This document shows, piece after piece, positions 9,101-10,476 of a stretch of DNA of 10,476 nucleotides; positions within the stretch are counted from its first letter, which is position 1; the number at the start of each line of letters is the position of its first letter. Made by a program: the position numbers and the translations under genes. The notes below the pieces were generated by a model. The model ran no database searches and had not been told where the DNA came from. It saw only the letters and a program-made list of their open reading frames with translations. Source of the DNA: Alphaproteobacteria bacterium MarineAlpha6_Bin2 (GTDB lineage: Bacteria > Pseudomonadota > Alphaproteobacteria > GCA-002720895); assembly GCA_002937815.1 (NCBI GenBank), contig PTKQ01000008.1, forward strand, positions 1-10,476. Reading direction: 5' to 3'.

Positions 9101-9610
9101 GATTTAAACAAAGAGATGGTTAGTGTTAAAGATGGAGAAAAAAAGTTTTTTAAAGTTTCTGCAATATCTTTAGAAAAAAAAGAAAGGACATCAAAAAAAG
9201 GTAATAAGTATGCTTATGTCCAATTTTCTGATTTTTCTGGTAATTTCGAAACTATAATTTTTTCCGATATTTTATCTTCATCCTCTAATTTTATTGATGA
9301 TCACGAACCATTAATACTTGATTTGGAAGCAATAAAAAAAGAAGGCAATTTAAGCTTAAGAACAGTGGGACTTCTTCCTTTAAAATCTTTTTTAAAAAGA
9401 ATTAATAAAGATATTACTTTATTTATTGATGATACCGTTAATGTTAATAGTCTTAAAAAAAGCTTATATAGATATCAAAACAAAGAAGGATCAAAACTTT
9501 TTTTACAAATTAAAATAAATAAAAAAGTCATTAATTTAAACATTCCTGGAAAGTTTGATTATTTAAGTTTATTAAATAATGAAATTAAAGGAGTAAGAAT
9601 CTTAAATTAA
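6185..9610 (+). CDS. dnaE: DNA polymerase III alpha subunit
   Basis: DnaE is the replicative polymerase subunit of the chromosome. At 1141 residues it is close to the E. coli length. Domains in order: PHP domain at about 1-270 beginning FIHLRQHSNYSLLE; palm and fingers with GPGRGSGAGS (357-366) and the catalytic aspartates Asp401 and Asp403 in PDFDIDF plus Asp556 in KFDFLGLK; fingers with RPGPMEF (635-641) and GYGFNKSHA (742-750); a helix-hairpin-helix region near 830-880; an OB-fold at about 988-1065. In the PHP motif Arg9 stands where active PHP domains carry a metal-binding His, as in E. coli, so intrinsic proofreading is unlikely and a DnaQ-type exonuclease is expected elsewhere. QNNLF at 912-916 matches the internal beta-clamp motif (QxxLF) at the place corresponding to E. 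coli. This is DnaE1, not the error-prone DnaE2, judging by length, the clamp motif and context. It begins 9 bases after lolD without a Shine-Dalgarno site. Confidence 0.97.
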   Translation: MKNLFIHLRQHSNYSLLESSFKVDEIVNLCEENKMPAIALTDTQNMFGAFEFSLTCQKNRVQPILGINLQLENLNKLEKVSKILLLIKNEIGYKNIIKLMSKIYSDNESNNKITLKDLKDNSEGLICLTGGIHGPIGKFFLKNNITTANNLLEVFLSIYKENLFIEISRHGLESEKKTESYFLSSAYKYKIPIVATNNNLFSNKEMHEATDALSCIKNNEKLSDVNRKRISSESYFKSSETMIKIFSDLPEAISNTLLIAKKCLFFLEETHPSLPKLFDSIEKENNELSKLSFSGLCKKLDRYQSTFNKSKFEKKKIIYENRLKYELKIIQTTGYSGYFLIVADFISWARKTGIPVGPGRGSGAGSLVAWSLNITDLDPIKYKLLFERFLNPNRVTLPDFDIDFCQERRDEVIKYVAKKYGKKRVAQIITFGKLQSRNVIRDVGRVLQLPYPQVDSIAKMIPYNPANPVSLSDSINNENDLKKLKENDDSVAKLLDISLKLEGLNRHASTHAAGIVIGDTDIDLKIPFYKNDPDTGLPVTQFSMNYIEKAGLIKFDFLGLKTLTIINKTCDLINKDNQNINFYNIPLDDNNTFDLLKKGKTIGCFQLESSGVQEYLKKLSPDRFDDIVAMISLYRPGPMEFIESYIKRKHGKEDIIYLHPMLEPVLKETYGITIYQEQVMQIAQVLAGFSLSEADTLRWAIGKRKRALMKSLEKDFIEGCKNNNVQENQAVIIFKQVETFAGYGFNKSHAVGYALIAYQTAYLKANFPIEFMTASMNYELNNTDKINKYLEDCKSMNIKILNPNINYSSSIFCIENSKDKNDRSIRYALSALKNVGMTSTDKIINERKKNGEFTNINNFCNRLDDENFNIRQFEYLIKSGSFDVLEKNRAKLFNNVNKMVQIIRNKSINKNQNNLFTDKLDDKDVIDFGQQDDWDTSTKINYEYESLGFYLSKHPLKKIQCFLKKNGFSTITDLNKEMVSVKDGEKKFFKVSAISLEKKERTSKKGNKYAYVQFSDFSGNFETIIFSDILSSSSNFIDDHEPLILDLEAIKKEGNLSLRTVGLLPLKSFLKRINKDITLFIDDTVNVNSLKKSLYRYQNKEGSKLFLQIKINKKVINLNIPGKFDYLSLLNNEIKGVRILN

Positions 9611-9612
9611 TC

Positions 9613-9641
9613 TTGTAATTATGTATATTTATGATTATAAA
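9613..9641 (+). promoter_or_regulatory. rpsB: Candidate sigma70-type promoter for rpsB
   Basis: In the 52-base gap between dnaE and rpsB, TTGTAA (9613-9618, 4 of 6 matches to TTGACA) and TATAAA (9636-9641, 5 of 6 to TATAAT) are separated by exactly 17 bases. A transcript would start near 9648, leaving about 15 bases before the rpsB ATG. In such AT-rich DNA chance matches are common; what favours this one is the exact spacing and the location in the only gap above 17 bases. No hairpin terminator for dnaE is visible in the gap, so read-through is also likely. Confidence 0.45.
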
Positions 9642-9662
9642 AGTTCAGTTAATAAATAATTT

Positions 9663-10472
9663 ATGCAAGATAATTACACACTAAGAGATTTACTTAATGC
9701 ACGTCTACATTTAGGTCATAAAACAAATAAATGGAATCCCAAAATGGCTCCCTTTATTTATGGATCAGAAAATAATGTTCATATAATAGATTTGAGAAAA
9801 ACTTTTGATCTATTACAAAATGCACTAGATTTTGTAAAAAAAATTGTTAGCAATGAAGGAAAAATACTATTTATTGGAACAAAGTTACAAGCTAATAATA
9901 TCATAAAAAATTATGCATTAGAATGTAATCAATTTTATGTAAATAAACGCTGGCTAGGTGGAATGTTAACTAATTGGTCAACAATCTCAAATTCTATTAA
10001 TCATTTAAATAATTTAAATGAAAAATTGTCTAAAAAAGAAATTGGTTTAAAAAAAAAAGAGATTCTTCAAATGAAAAGACAAATTAATAAAATAGAGAAT
10101 TCATTAGGTGGTCTTAAAGAAATGGGTAATTTACCAGAAGCTATTTTTGTAGTTGATGTAAATAAAGATGCCATCGCTGTTTCTGAAGCAAATAAGCTTA
10201 AAATTCCTGTTATTGCTATCCTTGATACAAACTCTTCTCCAATAGGTGTAGATTATCCTATTCCAGGTAATGATGATTCAAGAAAATCTATCGAATTAAT
10301 ATGTTCCTTAATTTCTAAACAAATAAAAAAATATTTTAAAGTTAAGAAAACAAAAGTTAACGAAAAAGATTCTATTAAAACAAAAATTCCTTCAGAAGAT
10401 AAAGTAAAGAAAAAAATGGATGAAAAAAAAATAAAAATTCTTTTAAAAAAAAACAAAAAAACAAAAAATTAA
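9663..10472 (+). CDS. rpsB: Small-subunit ribosomal protein S2
   Basis: S2 binds late to the 30S subunit on the solvent side, near S1 and the mRNA exit of the platform. The 269-residue protein has the full S2 core: LHLGHKTNKWNPKM at 16-28, HIIDLRKT (40-47), LFIGTK (69-74), the signature RWLGGMLTNW (96-105), a helical hairpin of about 115-150 with many charged residues, LGGLKEMG (148-155), VVDVNKDAIAVSEA (163-176) and DYPIPGNDD (197-205). Residues 222-269 form a low-complexity tail with 21 lysines in 48 residues, encoded by A-rich DNA; the core ends near 220. The more usual AGxHFGH near the N-terminus reads ARLHLGH here, a mild change. No Shine-Dalgarno site precedes the ATG. In most alphaproteobacteria tsf follows; the window ends 4 bases after the TAA, so this cannot be seen. 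Confidence 0.98.
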   Translation: MQDNYTLRDLLNARLHLGHKTNKWNPKMAPFIYGSENNVHIIDLRKTFDLLQNALDFVKKIVSNEGKILFIGTKLQANNIIKNYALECNQFYVNKRWLGGMLTNWSTISNSINHLNNLNEKLSKKEIGLKKKEILQMKRQINKIENSLGGLKEMGNLPEAIFVVDVNKDAIAVSEANKLKIPVIAILDTNSSPIGVDYPIPGNDDSRKSIELICSLISKQIKKYFKVKKTKVNEKDSIKTKIPSEDKVKKKMDEKKIKILLKKNKKTKN

Positions 10473-10476
10473 ATTA

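Noticed and set aside
9621..9659. A 12-codon reading frame (ATG 9621 to TAA 9657-9659) just before rpsB, as a regulatory leader peptide
   Set aside because: It has no Shine-Dalgarno site, its codons overlap the likely -10 box, and it would not be in a transcript starting near 9648. Short frames like this are expected by chance.
1..10476. A mobile, phage, defence or biosynthetic system in the window
   Set aside because: Every gene belongs to a core housekeeping family in an order usual for alphaproteobacteria, with uniform composition and no repeats, integrase, transposase or tRNA junction.

Overview
The window is a strongly AT-rich stretch of bacterial chromosome packed with core genes, all on the + strand. 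The gene content and order are coaX, rnj, mce, a DUF1467 gene, proS, one lolC/E-type permease gene, lolD, dnaE and rpsB. This order, the short ProRS that lacks an editing insertion, DUF1467 and the single Lol permease all point to an alphaproteobacterium. Very low GC, gaps of a few bases and almost no Shine-Dalgarno sites suggest a streamlined genome, such as a marine SAR11-like or other AT-rich oligotrophic lineage. The lineage is an inference from layout and composition; a tree is needed to name it.

Layout. Positions 2-604 hold the 3' part of coaX (pantothenate kinase type III), whose 5' end lies outside the window. It overlaps rnj (597-2279, RNase J) by 8 bases. After 12 bases comes mce (2292-2696, methylmalonyl-CoA epimerase), which shares one base with the GTG start of a small two-helix membrane protein of family DUF1467 (2696-2938). 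proS (2956-4251) follows after 17 bases. The lipoprotein-release genes lolC/E (4253-5494) and lolD (5504-6175) come next, then dnaE (6185-9610), the replicative polymerase. A 52-base gap with a good sigma70-like promoter candidate precedes rpsB (9663-10472, ribosomal protein S2), which is complete and ends 4 bases before the window does.

Genes from coaX to dnaE are spaced like one long transcription unit covering CoA synthesis, RNA turnover, propionyl/methylmalonyl-CoA metabolism, tRNA charging, outer-membrane lipoprotein sorting and replication. They have no single shared pathway; only lolC/E and lolD encode one machine. rpsB appears to start a new unit, probably continuing into tsf. No gap exceeds 52 bases, and I see no tRNA, rRNA, mobile element, CRISPR array, phage gene or defence gene.

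I found no previously undescribed system. The points worth a second look are modest: the missing ProRS editing domain, a DnaE PHP domain with a lost metal ligand but a recognisable clamp-binding motif, long in-frame A-tracts, near absence of Shine-Dalgarno sites, no TGA stops among nine genes, and a lysine-rich tail on S2.
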